NCBI GenBank assembly: GCA_964440915.1
Contig: CAYTTV010000001.1
Span: 81,655 to 145,654, forward strand
DNA length: 64,000 nucleotides
Origin: CAMPJM01 sp964440915
Lineage (GTDB): Bacteria > Bacteroidota > Bacteroidia > Cytophagales > Cyclobacteriaceae
Reading direction: 5' to 3'
The translations under genes were made by a program, and so were the position numbers. Positions 18,869 to 28,523 of this stretch are shown here, one piece after another (positions within the stretch are counted from its first letter, which is position 1; the number at the start of each line of letters is the position of its first letter). The notes beneath the pieces are model-generated. The model ran no database searches, was not told where the DNA came from, and saw nothing but the letters and a program-made list of their open reading frames with translations.

Positions 18869-19202
18869 TAATACTCAGCTTATGCTCGATTTGTGTGGCA
18901 AGCTTTAAAGTAGTTTCTTTGCTAGTTCGTTTAAGGTATTATCTTTTTCTTTGCCATTAAACCTTGTTGACATGAAATATATTTTTCAATTATATTCTTA
19001 ATAGTAATTAAAATGCTTATCAGGAATCTTTATATCTTGCGAAGATTTTGAAGAATATGTCTAAGGCCTTTAATATGCCGGACCATCAGCATAACAAAAT
19101 CAGTTGACAAAAATCTACTAACTATTCCATCACTTAGATTTTCGGCACTCTCGAGAGAAGGGGCTACAAAATCAAAAATTGAAATTGAAAACAAATTACA
19201 CA
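18869..19202. other. 334-base intergenic region before pyk
   Basis: This AT-rich stretch holds no convincing gene. A sigma70-like TTGACA-18-TATATT (18967-18996) is present, but this clade does not use that consensus. No exact TAnnTTTG box or terminator was found, so the pyk promoter remains unassigned. Confidence 0.5.
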
Positions 19203-20642
19203 ATGAAAGACAACATCTCATTTAAGAAAACCAAAATAATCGCTACGGTAGGGCCAGCCTCCAATACTCCGGAAAAGCTTGAAGAGCTAGTGAAAGCAGG
19301 TGCTGATATTTTCAGATTAAACTTCTCTCATGGCACGCATGACGATCATTTAAAGGTAATAAAGTATGTGCGCGAGATCAACGAAAAGCTGGGTACGCAT
19401 GTTTGCTTGCTTCAGGATTTGCAAGGGCCCAAGATAAGGACGAGAGACATGGAAAATGGTGGCGTGGAAATCGTAAATGGCCAGGACCTTATTATTACCA
19501 CAGAAAAGATGCTCGGCAATAGCCAAAAAGTGAGCACTACTTACCAATCTTTGGTAGATGATGTTGCGGTAGGCGATATGATTCTGGTAGACGATGGGAA
19601 AATAGAACTGAAAGTAAAATCTATCAATGGCCGGGAAGTCGTGACTGAGGTGGTGCACGGAGGCGTTCTGAAATCTAAGAAAGGCATAAACCTACCATAT
19701 TCTAATGTTTCTGCCCCTTCTATGACAGAGAAAGACATCGAAGATTTAGCCTTTGGTATCGAAAATGAAGTGGATTGGATAGCACTTTCCTTTGTGAGAA
19801 CTGCCGCTGATGTACTGGATCTAAAAAAGAGAATAAGTGCACAAGGCAAACAGATCCGGGTAATAGCTAAAATAGAAAAGCCAGAAGCCGTTAAAAATAT
19901 TGACGAAATCATTGAAGCCAGTGACGCGCTAATGGTCGCAAGAGGGGATCTGGGCGTGGAGATCGTCATGGAAGAAGTACCTATGGTACAAAAGATGATT
20001 GTGAAGAAATGTAATAAGGCCTGTAAGCCTGTGATCATTGCTACCCAAATGATGGAAAGCATGATAGACAACTTAAGGCCTACAAGAGCTGAAACCAACG
20101 ACATCGCCAATGCGGTAATGGATGGCGCAGATGCAGTAATGCTATCCGCAGAAACTGCTGCTGGAAAATTCCCGATACCTGCTGTCGTGAGCATGGCCAG
20201 GACTATCCTTACTGTAGAGGCTATGGGCGACATATATGACAAGTCATATGAAGATCAAGAGGACACTTCATCGCCAACTAGCTATAGCAACAGTGTAGTG
20301 CGTACGGCCTGCAGTCTTAGCAAACAGACCCACGCCAAAGCTATTGTCGGCATGACTACTTCTGGTTATACAGCATTTAGGATTTCTTCTCATCGTCCAA
20401 AAGCCAATATTTTTATCTTTACAAGCAATAAATCGCTGCTTACGACCATGAATCTGATATGGGGTGTAAGAGGGTTTTATTACGACAAGATGGTGTCTAC
20501 CGACGATACTTTTGCAGACATAGAGCGCATCCTAAAGGAAAAGGGACATATTAATAAAGGCGATGTGTTCATTACAACTGCTAGTATGCCAATCCATGCA
20601 AAATTAAGGACCAACATGCTTAAAGTGAATATCACAGAGTAG
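19203..20642 (+). CDS. pyk: pyruvate kinase
   Basis: Pyruvate kinase makes ATP and pyruvate from phosphoenolpyruvate, the last step of glycolysis. The 479-aa protein has KTKIIATVGPASNTPEKL at the start, the active-site block RVIAKIEKPEAVKNIDEI with its catalytic Lys, VARGDLGVEI, and a C-terminal allosteric domain from about residue 355. The frame could start at a TTG eight codons earlier (19179), but the ATG at 19203 matches family N-termini. A strong terminator lies 26 bases after the stop. Confidence 0.97.
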   Translation: MKDNISFKKTKIIATVGPASNTPEKLEELVKAGADIFRLNFSHGTHDDHLKVIKYVREINEKLGTHVCLLQDLQGPKIRTRDMENGGVEIVNGQDLIITTEKMLGNSQKVSTTYQSLVDDVAVGDMILVDDGKIELKVKSINGREVVTEVVHGGVLKSKKGINLPYSNVSAPSMTEKDIEDLAFGIENEVDWIALSFVRTAADVLDLKKRISAQGKQIRVIAKIEKPEAVKNIDEIIEASDALMVARGDLGVEIVMEEVPMVQKMIVKKCNKACKPVIIATQMMESMIDNLRPTRAETNDIANAVMDGADAVMLSAETAAGKFPIPAVVSMARTILTVEAMGDIYDKSYEDQEDTSSPTSYSNSVVRTACSLSKQTHAKAIVGMTTSGYTAFRISSHRPKANIFIFTSNKSLLTTMNLIWGVRGFYYDKMVSTDDTFADIERILKEKGHINKGDVFITTASMPIHAKLRTNMLKVNITE

Positions 20643-20668
20643 TAGCTGGTATACCAAGTATTTCAAAG

Positions 20669-20702
20669 GCCCTGGTAAATAAAATTTAGCCAGGGCTTTT
20701 TT
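20669..20702 (+). terminator. intrinsic terminator of pyk
   Basis: GCCCTGG pairs with CCAGGGC, with an inner TAAAT/ATTTA extension, followed by six T. It lies between the convergent pyk and NFACT genes. Confidence 0.9.
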
Positions 20703-20715
20703 ATGAGCTTTGGGT

Positions 20716-22263
20716 TTACTTTTCGGGTTTTACCAGAATCACCTTCTCCTTTTCCACAACAACTGCTCCTGGAAAAGCCCCTTTAGGCTTTCGTACAAAT
20801 TTCTTTGGCGTATATATAACAGGGCATAGTGAATCGGTTTTCCTTTGGGAGTAATAGGCTGCCAACTCTGCGGCTCTTTCGATCACTGGTTTCGGAAATT
20901 GTTTGCCTGATTGGAATTTGACTATTACGTGAGAGCCTGAAACATCTTTTGCGTGCAACCATAAGTCTTCTTTGAAAGCACTCTGGGTAAGCAAATCATT
21001 GTTTTTTGCATTCTTCCCAACAAGTATCTTAAAACCATAGGCTTCAAACACTTTGAATCGGCTGACGGATTCCTCTTGCTTAGAAGAAGGGATGAGCCCG
21101 TGCTCCTTACTATATTTTCTTAGTGGTCGTAAAGACAATATTTCACTTACGGCCTCTATATGTTGCATGATCTTTTCCTGCTGCCTTTCTTTACCAAGGA
21201 TATTTTGTTGGATATTTTCAATTTCAATTTGCTGATTCTTTGCTTTGCGATAAAGATTCTCCGCATATTTTTGAGGGCTGAGCTTGTTGTTTAATCTGAT
21301 GACTACCGTCTTGTCTTGATAAAAATCGAACAACTGTACCTCTTCGGCCTTGGGCGGTATTTGGTGCAGATTGGCCATAATAATATTAGCGACTTTATCA
21401 AAAGACGTAGCTTGCTGAATTTCCTGCAGTTTCTTGCGGGTCTTCTCCAAATATACTTGAGTACTCTTAAGTTGGCCTTCCATTAGCTTCAGCAAGGCAA
21501 GCTTTTCCTTTTCAAACAGATAATCACGCGTATAGGCAATAAAGAGCGCATTGGATGCCTCCAAAGGGTCATCAATACTCATGAACACTTCACCAATATG
21601 GACCAAAGACAACGCCGGGACGCTATTGAGATGGGTCAGATAGAAGGCTTTGGGGTTTTCCAACAGCTCCTTGACTTGCATGATTTCCTCCCATTGCATC
21701 TCTACAGGCATAGAAGCATAGCCTCTGTGCTCTAAATAGGTCTTGATAGTAGTACCAAAGGTTGGAAATATTTTTTGGAGGTCGCCATGTTGCGTTACAA
21801 AATCCGAGTAGGTTTGAGGGATATGACGATCTATGTTGTGCCATTCTAGATTATTGTCTCCAATCAATCGTTGTTTGAATATCCTTTTGGCAATCTCATG
21901 CTCAAAAAGAACAAGGTTAGATCTGTTGCCATATAACTTGAAGAGCAGGTCATAACCTTGATCGAACCTTAAGGCAAAACTTCTTTCGTTGTTGAAAAGC
22001 ACAACATCCTGCACTTTCTTTCCTATAAGCTCAGGAAATAGGTCCACTGTGTTTTTATTGGCTCGAGCAAAAGTAGCTGGAAATGAAAGGCATGAAAAAT
22101 CTGATTGCAAGTAGGCCCTGATGAATTGCTCATCATTCCCCTTGCCAAACCCAATAATCAATTCATCCTTTACTTGGCTAAAACAAGATAAAAGCTCTAG
22201 GCCACAAAACCGCTCTTTGACCCGAGGGACAAGCTGGCGGAAAAAGTAGTAATTATTGTGCAC
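20716..22263 (-). CDS. NFACT-family protein, RqcH-like ribosome quality control factor
   Basis: The 515-aa protein has the three NFACT parts: an N-terminal NFACT-N domain (1-210), a coiled-coil middle (about 250-380, rich in Lys/Glu/Gln) and a C-terminal NFACT-R domain with DLWLHAKDVSGSHVIVK. RqcH binds stalled 50S subunits and directs C-terminal alanine tailing. Older names are fibronectin-binding protein A and DUF814. The start codon is GTG at 22263 (MHNNYYFFRQL, the usual Bacteroidota N-terminus). It is the last gene of a five-gene minus-strand run led by a hybrid histidine kinase. Whether it does Ala-tailing here is inferred from the family. Confidence 0.87.
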   Translation of the reverse strand: MHNNYYFFRQLVPRVKERFCGLELLSCFSQVKDELIIGFGKGNDEQFIRAYLQSDFSCLSFPATFARANKNTVDLFPELIGKKVQDVVLFNNERSFALRFDQGYDLLFKLYGNRSNLVLFEHEIAKRIFKQRLIGDNNLEWHNIDRHIPQTYSDFVTQHGDLQKIFPTFGTTIKTYLEHRGYASMPVEMQWEEIMQVKELLENPKAFYLTHLNSVPALSLVHIGEVFMSIDDPLEASNALFIAYTRDYLFEKEKLALLKLMEGQLKSTQVYLEKTRKKLQEIQQATSFDKVANIIMANLHQIPPKAEEVQLFDFYQDKTVVIRLNNKLSPQKYAENLYRKAKNQQIEIENIQQNILGKERQQEKIMQHIEAVSEILSLRPLRKYSKEHGLIPSSKQEESVSRFKVFEAYGFKILVGKNAKNNDLLTQSAFKEDLWLHAKDVSGSHVIVKFQSGKQFPKPVIERAAELAAYYSQRKTDSLCPVIYTPKKFVRKPKGAFPGAVVVEKEKVILVKPEK

Positions 22264-22295
22264 GGAAAATTATTATATATCTAGAATATGAAGGC

Positions 22296-23060
22296 CTAAT
22301 CCACCTTTACCTTCAGCCCATCATAAGCCAGTTTTACATGGCTGGGCAACAATTCATTTACCTCCTTGTGGAGGCCCATTCTATGACTAATATGCGTAAG
22401 ATAAGCACTTTCAGGTTGAATGGCTTCAATGATTTGGAGTGCCTGAGCCAGTGTAAAGTGTGATATGTGTTCCTCTTGCTGAAGGGCATTGATGACCAAA
22501 ACTTTACTCCCTTTTATTTTCTCTATTTCTTCCGGACTGATGTGATTGGCATCGGTAATATAGGTAAAATCTTTGATCCTGAAACCCAGCACCGGCAACC
22601 TATAATGCAACACTTCAATAGGTGTAAATACCGTATCTCCAATAGAAAAAGGATCATTTGTAATATGGTTGACAGCAATCCGAGGCACACCAGGATATCC
22701 CTTATTCACAAAGACATAAGAAAACTCCTGCTTGAGCTGATCGATGACCTTTTTGGTAGCATATATAGGGATATCTTCCTGTTGCTTGAAATTAAAGGCC
22801 CTCACATCATCCATCCCGGCTGTGTGATCTTTATGCTCATGTGTAAAAACAAGCGCATCAAGTCTTGCTATTCCTTCGCGGAGCATTTGCTGTCTAAAGT
22901 CAGGACCTGAATCAATGACCACACTCAGTCCGTCTACAGCGATGTGGACAGAAGTCCTCAACCTTTTATCACGAAAATCCAAAGAAGCACATACCTCGCA
23001 ATTGCACCCAATCACCGGTACGCCCTGGGATGTTCCTGTACCTAAAAATTTTATGGTCAA
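22296..23060 (-). CDS. PhnP-like MBL-fold metallo-hydrolase
   Basis: The 254-aa protein has the metallo-beta-lactamase motif THEHKDHTAG (HxHxDH) and the later metal ligands in ITDANH and LTHISHRMG. GCNCEVC near residue 20 resembles the structural zinc site of PhnP phosphodiesterases. It is probably a cytoplasmic phosphodiesterase of unknown substrate. The start is TTG at 23060, overlapping the upstream stop as TTGA; the conserved strand IKFLGTGTS begins three residues in, so no later start is possible. It is coupled to the 91-aa unknown gene. Confidence 0.88.
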   Translation of the reverse strand: MTIKFLGTGTSQGVPVIGCNCEVCASLDFRDKRLRTSVHIAVDGLSVVIDSGPDFRQQMLREGIARLDALVFTHEHKDHTAGMDDVRAFNFKQQEDIPIYATKKVIDQLKQEFSYVFVNKGYPGVPRIAVNHITNDPFSIGDTVFTPIEVLHYRLPVLGFRIKDFTYITDANHISPEEIEKIKGSKVLVINALQQEEHISHFTLAQALQIIEAIQPESAYLTHISHRMGLHKEVNELLPSHVKLAYDGLKVKVD

Positions 23061-23332
23061 AACTTAAGCGCTGTTTGAGAAAGCTCTAAATAGAAGCTTT
23101 TATTCCTTTCACTTAGATCCTTTGCTTCTATATCAATAGACTTCAAAATTTCCAGAAGGCAATTGATTTTTCCTTCGGTTGTATAATATTTGTTGACAAT
23201 GGCAATATTCGTTTCTTTCAACACACAATACCCTGCTTTAAAATTGCCCTTTTCATACCTTAGCATATACTTTGACTCAGCAAAGAGATCTTCCAGCTTA
23301 TTCAAGAAATGCTTGGTGTATCTTATCTGCAT
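23057..23332 (-). CDS. small conserved-looking protein of unknown function (91 aa)
   Basis: I do not recognise a named domain. The 91-residue product MQIRYTKHFLNKLEDLF... contains KFLNKLEDLFAES-like and GYCVLKETNIAIVNKYY segments, suggesting a small alpha/beta fold without signal peptide or membrane helix. The gene lies 4 bases after the receiver gene and overlaps the metallo-hydrolase by 4 bases, so it is a real, translated member of the run. Close packing suggests a shared role with the hydrolase. Confidence 0.75.
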   Translation of the reverse strand: MQIRYTKHFLNKLEDLFAESKYMLRYEKGNFKAGYCVLKETNIAIVNKYYTTEGKINCLLEILKSIDIEAKDLSERNKSFYLELSQTALKF

Positions 23333-23336
23333 GAAC

Positions 23337-23711
23337 CTATGTGTACTTTTTCACAGTTTCAACCAAATCATCGAAGTTAAGCGGCTTGGGCAGGTATTCA
23401 TTTATCCCCACTGCTTTAAAATCTTCCATGGTATAATTCTTGGCGTTCCCCGTGATGGCAATGATAGGCGTCTTAGCCTTTTCTTTGTCATTTAACGAAC
23501 GGATTCTTTTGGCGCACTCCATGCCATCCATTATAGGCATATTGATATCCATGAGGATGACATCGTAATTTTCAGTCTCTAGATTCTTTAATACCTGTTC
23601 GCCATTTTTTACAGATGATATGTTGTAGTTCTGGATTTGCAGGATTTTTTTGGTAAGGTTTTGTATTACTGAACTATCTTCTGCCACTAATACTTTTTTA
23701 GTAGATGTCAT
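23337..23711 (-). CDS. stand-alone response regulator receiver protein
   Basis: The 124-aa protein is a single CheY-like receiver. The phosphoacceptor is Asp55 in LMDINMP, the acidic pair is E11/D12, and the conserved Thr (AITG) and Lys (YLPKP) are present. There is no output domain. It starts 5 bases after the stop of the hybrid histidine kinase, whose C-terminal HPt domain is a likely phosphodonor. Confidence 0.95.
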   Translation of the reverse strand: MTSTKKVLVAEDSSVIQNLTKKILQIQNYNISSVKNGEQVLKNLETENYDVILMDINMPIMDGMECAKRIRSLNDKEKAKTPIIAITGNAKNYTMEDFKAVGINEYLPKPLNFDDLVETVKKYT

Positions 23712-23716
23712 AAAGT

Positions 23717-26700
23717 TTAGATATTTAAAAAATTAGTATACTCCTTTTGAAATTCCTTAAATGCCTTTTTTAGGGACTTTAGGTGTTTCTCGAGGTTATT
23801 ATCGTTACTTTCCTTTAAGTTCAATTCAATTTGTTCGGCCAATGCAGAAAGTTTATCGATACCTAACGTCCCTGCATTCCCTTTTAGCGTATGCAATTTA
23901 CTTAAAATATCTTTATAATCTTTTTCTTTAAAAGCTGTAAATATATCCTTTAGCTGTTCTTTAGCTTCCTGTTCAAAGTCTGCCAAAGTATTTTTAACCA
24001 TTTCTACTCCCCCATACTTTTTCAATTGGTCGAGAATAGCCTGATTTATGACCCTTTCTTCTTCATTGTTTATGACCTCCATGCTTTGGAAGTCGTCATC
24101 TGGCAACACCCACTCCTTCACCTTCTCAATCAGCAATTGAGCTTTAATAGGCTTTGAAATATAATCGTCTAGTCCCATTTTCAAGAACTTCTCCTTATCT
24201 TCTCGCATCGAATAAGCCGTCATGGCCACGATTGGAGCAAGGTTAGGCAGGTTAAGCGCTTTTATCCTATTCGTAGCTTCTACACCGTCCATTTCTGGCA
24301 TTTGGATGTCCATGAAAATAATATCATAAATATTCTCTTTGATCTCATCAATAGCGGCCTGACCACTGGACAATAACGTGACATGACAACCCGACTTTTT
24401 CAGGATTTCACTCGCCACTTGCCTGTTCACTCCATTATCATCTACGACAAGCACTTTGGGGTGTAAATTACCAAAGTAGTCTTGTACATGCATAGGTTTA
24501 CTCTTTCTTTTATCAGGATCATTGAGTTCGGGAGTTGTCTCTTCTGCTTCGAAAGTGAACCAGAAAGTACTGCCTAAACCAATGGTAGAATAAACGCCAA
24601 TTTTTCCGTTCATCAATGCGCACAACTCTTTTGAAATGGCCAAACCTAAACCTGTGCCACCATATACCTTAGAAGACGAATTGTCAACTTGATTAAAGCT
24701 ATAGAAAAGGTTATTGAGGTCGCTCTTGGTAATGCCTATTCCAGAGTCCTTCACGTCTACCTTAATAAGATGGGTGCTGCCATGTTTTTCCCTTGTACGC
24801 ATCCCTATATATACGGTACCGCCCCCATCGGTAAATTTGATGGCATTTGAAGCGAGGTTGGCCAAGATTTGCAATAACCTTGTTTCATCTACCAACACCC
24901 ATTCGGGCACATTGTCTGCGATATGGTATTTAAGATTAATTGATTTTGTCTCTGCCTGCTGGGAGAAAAGCGCATGCAATTTCTCAAGCATTTGCCTAAG
25001 ATTCACCCTGGTCTTGCGCAGTTTCATCTTTCCAGCTTCTATTTTCGAAAGATCCAATATGTCATTTAGAATATTGAGCAGGGTCTCGGATGATTTTTTA
25101 ATAGTTTTCACATAGCGATCCTGGTCTTCTTTCAACCTGGTCTCACTGAGCAGATCAATCATACCGATTATCCCGTTCATGGGAGTCCGTATCTCATGGC
25201 TCATGTTAGCAAGGAATTGCTCCTTTACTTTCAAAGACTTCTCTGCCACTTCCTTGGCGTGCACCAAATCCTGATTGGCCTTTTTGAGCTGCGTGATATC
25301 GCGGGCCACTCCTTCAATCTTTATAGGCCTTCCCTGCTTGTCATATATCAGCCGGATATTGCAAATGCACTGGAGCAGTCCACCGTCTTTTTGAATTATA
25401 GAGGCCTCAAAATTCCTGACACTTTCTTGTTTTATTAGCTGCCGGATGAGGTCTTTTGTCCTAATGGTATACAAATAATAATCTGCGATATTCTTGTTGA
25501 TCACTTCCCCAGGGTCATACCCTACATGCTCCTTTATGGAAGGGCTCACCATGATGATTTTACCGTGCAGGTTGCAACGGAAATATATATCCTGAAAAGA
25601 TTCGAAGATATTCCTGAACTTTTCTTCACTCTCCTGAACAGCCAGCTCCGAAAGCTTATTTTCTGTGATATCGTGGGCTATCCCCGATACCTCTTCTATA
25701 TTCCCCTCCGAATCGAGGATTGGATTTAGAAATATCTGCTTCCAGGCTACTTCATTCTTCTCATCTTTTAGTTTTGTCTCAAATTGTTGGGGCATGCCAT
25801 TAAAGGCCTTCCTATACCTGTTTTCCCAGAACTTGTAGATTTTATTGCTGAGATATTGCTGGTTGATATTATCAGATAGGTTGAGCCGAGGCCGCGTTCC
25901 AAAATATTTTAAAACTGCGTCTGAGAAATTTTGATTAAAGGAAGTAAAACTGGCTACCTTATTTATGGACCATATCCAATGAGTACTTGTTTCGAAAATG
26001 GTATTGAGTCTGGCGGCCTGATTCTTGATCTTCTCCTCGTTATATTTTCTTTCAATAGCCAATGCCACCTGACCTGAAATAAAATCCAGCAACTCAAGAT
26101 CTTTGTCATTGTAGGTGGTCTTGCTTTTGTATGACTGCACAGAAATCACCCCTATTATTCTGTTCTCCAGCTTCAATGGTACGCCCAACCATATTTTGGG
26201 TACAGGCCCGATTACTTCAATCTTTTCCTTTTTTGAAAGTTTTAGGATATCCTCTTCTTTAAATACTAAGGACCGTTGCTTGAGCATGGTATATTCCGTC
26301 AACCCCCTCCCTACTCGCTTTTCATTATATGCATTTATGCCCTCGTAGTTCTCGTCGATAAAATAAGGGAATTCCACTTGATTGGTCGTCCTGTTCACCA
26401 AAGCGATATAGAAATTTTTGGCTTCGATGATCTTCTTAAGCTCTTGATGTATATTGAAATAAAGGTTTTGGAGATTAGAGCTTCTGATAGTCAGGTTGGC
26501 GATACTATAGTAAAGGTTTTGGGCCTTTTCTGCCCGCATCCTGTCTGTTATATCATGCAGGATACCCCTAAATTCGTTAACTTTTCCGTTTTCAAAGCTA
26601 CAATTAACGTTGCCCGACAACAATATGCTCCTTCCTTTCTTTGTCACATAAATTGTCTCAAACCGTTCCAACTTTTCACCTCGAGCCAACCGCTCCAAAT

Positions 26701-28162
26701 TGTCAAAAGTAGCCTCCCGAGCACTGGGGTGAACAATATCGCTTAGGTTCAGCTTTGGAATTTCACGCTGGGAATACCCCATTTTTTCCTTCCATGCCTT
26801 ATTTACGAATTGAAGAGAACCGTCTGATGAAAAAATCTGAATAAGGTCGTTGGCATTTTCAAAAAGTTCCTTTAATTGTGCATTGGTCTTTTCCAGCGCC
26901 TGCTGCACTTTTTTCTTTTCTGAAGTATTCTCGAGGATAATTGTGACGCCATAAATCTTTCCTTTGGTATTGTTAAGGATCACCGAGCTAAAGCGGATGC
27001 TGATATTTTCTCCGTCCTCGCGCCTGAAAGTGCCTTCAAGATTATTGGCAACATTCCCATGCTCTATAAACTGAATGAATTTGTAGCGCCAGAAAGCCTG
27101 CTCTTCCTTAGGCACAAATACTTCAAAAAGGTTTTTGTGGATGAGGTCCTCCTTTTTTCTTCCGGTGACCTTTAAGAACTCATCATTGCAAAACGTGATG
27201 ATGCCGTTCATATTAACAGATATGGCGAGCAGATTTGCCTTCTTTAGCGAAGCTTGCAAACGTCGCTCAGATTCCACAATAGCCGCTTCTCTACTTTTTG
27301 CCTCTTCGCTCAGCCTCCTTTCCGTAATGTCTATCGTGGCAGTTATATAACCACTAAATTCCCCTCCATTGCTGGTTCTGGGAATACCTGTTTCTAGCAT
27401 GTATCGATAGTCGCCATCTTTCCTTTTGAGCCGATACCCGATTTCAAACTTCTTCTGTTGATGTATGGCTATCTCTAGATCCTCCAATGTATTTTGGATG
27501 TCATAAGGATGTATGCCTTGCGTCCAGCCCTTCCCCTTCTCTTCGGCGGGTGTCCGCCCTGTAAAGCTCAGCCACTGATTGCTGAAATAGTAGAAGTCTA
27601 AATTCCTATTGGCTATCTTAAGCAACACAGGAGCATTTTCTGCCAATGTCCTGAAGCTTTCCTCACTCTCCAATAGAATTTTATAGGGTTCCTTTGTCTC
27701 TGCATTGTCTTTTATGAGCATAAGGATATATGCTTTATCCTCCAACACAATCTTATTAAGCGTGGTCTCTGTATTGACTGTGCTGTCGTTGCAGACAAAT
27801 TGCCATTCGAATTTTTGACTCACCCCTTGTTCCGCGGCTGCTAGTTTCTTCTCCCCTGCCTCTTGTGAGGCCGTTTCATTGGGCTGGTTTTCAGGCGAGA
27901 ACGCAAAAGGATGCTGACCCATCAGCTCGGCCGCTTTACAACCGAACATCGTTAATGTACGTGGAGTATAATTTACCACCTTTCGATTTTCGATCAATAG
28001 TACGCCAGAAAATGAGACTTCATAGGCAGCCAAAAACTGTTGTAGCATACCTTCTTTTGCTTTCTGAAGTTGCTCAATTGTTCTCAACCATGTCTCTTTA
28101 TCGTCAATATTCATTATTGTGCTCATTGTATATCCAGGGAACCTACTATCAACATATGGCAT
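23717..28162 (-). CDS. large hybrid sensor histidine kinase (PAS x6, GAF, HisKA, HATPase, REC, HPt)
   Basis: The 1481-aa protein has no clear membrane helix, so it is probably a soluble sensor. From the N-terminus: about four PAS domains (40-545), one GAF (555-700), two more PAS (715-960), a HisKA dimerisation domain with His989 in MSHEIRTPMNG, a HATPase domain with GTGLGLAISKEL, a receiver with Asp1285 in MDIQMPEMDG, and a C-terminal HPt with His1424 in LHTLKGNAG. All three phosphorelay residues are present. The next gene encodes a lone receiver, suggesting a His-Asp-His-Asp relay. Translation may instead begin at the ATG at 28126 (MSTIMNIDD). The signal is unknown. Confidence 0.94.
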   Translation of the reverse strand: MPYVDSRFPGYTMSTIMNIDDKETWLRTIEQLQKAKEGMLQQFLAAYEVSFSGVLLIENRKVVNYTPRTLTMFGCKAAELMGQHPFAFSPENQPNETASQEAGEKKLAAAEQGVSQKFEWQFVCNDSTVNTETTLNKIVLEDKAYILMLIKDNAETKEPYKILLESEESFRTLAENAPVLLKIANRNLDFYYFSNQWLSFTGRTPAEEKGKGWTQGIHPYDIQNTLEDLEIAIHQQKKFEIGYRLKRKDGDYRYMLETGIPRTSNGGEFSGYITATIDITERRLSEEAKSREAAIVESERRLQASLKKANLLAISVNMNGIITFCNDEFLKVTGRKKEDLIHKNLFEVFVPKEEQAFWRYKFIQFIEHGNVANNLEGTFRREDGENISIRFSSVILNNTKGKIYGVTIILENTSEKKKVQQALEKTNAQLKELFENANDLIQIFSSDGSLQFVNKAWKEKMGYSQREIPKLNLSDIVHPSAREATFDNLERLARGEKLERFETIYVTKKGRSILLSGNVNCSFENGKVNEFRGILHDITDRMRAEKAQNLYYSIANLTIRSSNLQNLYFNIHQELKKIIEAKNFYIALVNRTTNQVEFPYFIDENYEGINAYNEKRVGRGLTEYTMLKQRSLVFKEEDILKLSKKEKIEVIGPVPKIWLGVPLKLENRIIGVISVQSYKSKTTYNDKDLELLDFISGQVALAIERKYNEEKIKNQAARLNTIFETSTHWIWSINKVASFTSFNQNFSDAVLKYFGTRPRLNLSDNINQQYLSNKIYKFWENRYRKAFNGMPQQFETKLKDEKNEVAWKQIFLNPILDSEGNIEEVSGIAHDITENKLSELAVQESEEKFRNIFESFQDIYFRCNLHGKIIMVSPSIKEHVGYDPGEVINKNIADYYLYTIRTKDLIRQLIKQESVRNFEASIIQKDGGLLQCICNIRLIYDKQGRPIKIEGVARDITQLKKANQDLVHAKEVAEKSLKVKEQFLANMSHEIRTPMNGIIGMIDLLSETRLKEDQDRYVKTIKKSSETLLNILNDILDLSKIEAGKMKLRKTRVNLRQMLEKLHALFSQQAETKSINLKYHIADNVPEWVLVDETRLLQILANLASNAIKFTDGGGTVYIGMRTREKHGSTHLIKVDVKDSGIGITKSDLNNLFYSFNQVDNSSSKVYGGTGLGLAISKELCALMNGKIGVYSTIGLGSTFWFTFEAEETTPELNDPDKRKSKPMHVQDYFGNLHPKVLVVDDNGVNRQVASEILKKSGCHVTLLSSGQAAIDEIKENIYDIIFMDIQMPEMDGVEATNRIKALNLPNLAPIVAMTAYSMREDKEKFLKMGLDDYISKPIKAQLLIEKVKEWVLPDDDFQSMEVINNEEERVINQAILDQLKKYGGVEMVKNTLADFEQEAKEQLKDIFTAFKEKDYKDILSKLHTLKGNAGTLGIDKLSALAEQIELNLKESNDNNLEKHLKSLKKAFKEFQKEYTNFLNI

Positions 28163-28417
28163 TGCTGAAAGCTCAATTTGAAACGCTTAAAAACATCTGC
28201 TCTGGGAGGTTGCATAAGGTGTCCAAAGGAAAAAAAATTCCATCAAAAGTTCCTACCAAAATACTGTAAAATTATTTCTTGTACTAATAAAGTGTTTGAT
28301 AGCCTTTATTTTGCTATTTACTCACTTTGCTCATAATCAACTAGAGTAAAATGGAAGGAATTGCAAAAAAGTATCTATCACCTATCATCGGTTTCCAAAA
28401 AGTATCGTCTCTCTTCT

Positions 28418-28468
28418 AAAATACAAGTTTCCTTAGATACCGATAGGAATTCCCTTATTTTGTATTTT
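28418..28468. repeat. 9-bp inverted repeat in the 361-base gap before miaA
   Basis: AAAATACAA (28418-28426) and TTGTATTTT (28460-28468) are perfect complements, with a weaker TTCCT/AGGAA pair inside. The right arm overlaps the miaA -7 element. The rest of 28163-28523 holds no gene that I can support. Confidence 0.45.
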
Positions 28469-28470
28469 TG
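28463..28470 (+). promoter_or_regulatory. -7 promoter element of miaA
   Basis: TATTTTTG matches TAnnTTTG, 54 bases before the TTG start of miaA. No TTTG lies at the ideal distance upstream. Confidence 0.4.
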
Positions 28471-28523
28471 AGATCTATGGGGTAGTATTTATTACCACAA
28501 CGTCTTCATTATTTTATAACGTC

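Noticed and set aside
18967..18996. Sigma70-like promoter TTGACA-18-TATATT
   Set aside because: Bacteroidota primary sigma factors use TTTG/TAnnTTTG; the match is likely chance in AT-rich DNA.
19030..19221. 63-codon minus-strand ORF before pyk
   Set aside because: No domain or signal, overlaps the pyk start, and reads like random AT-rich sequence.
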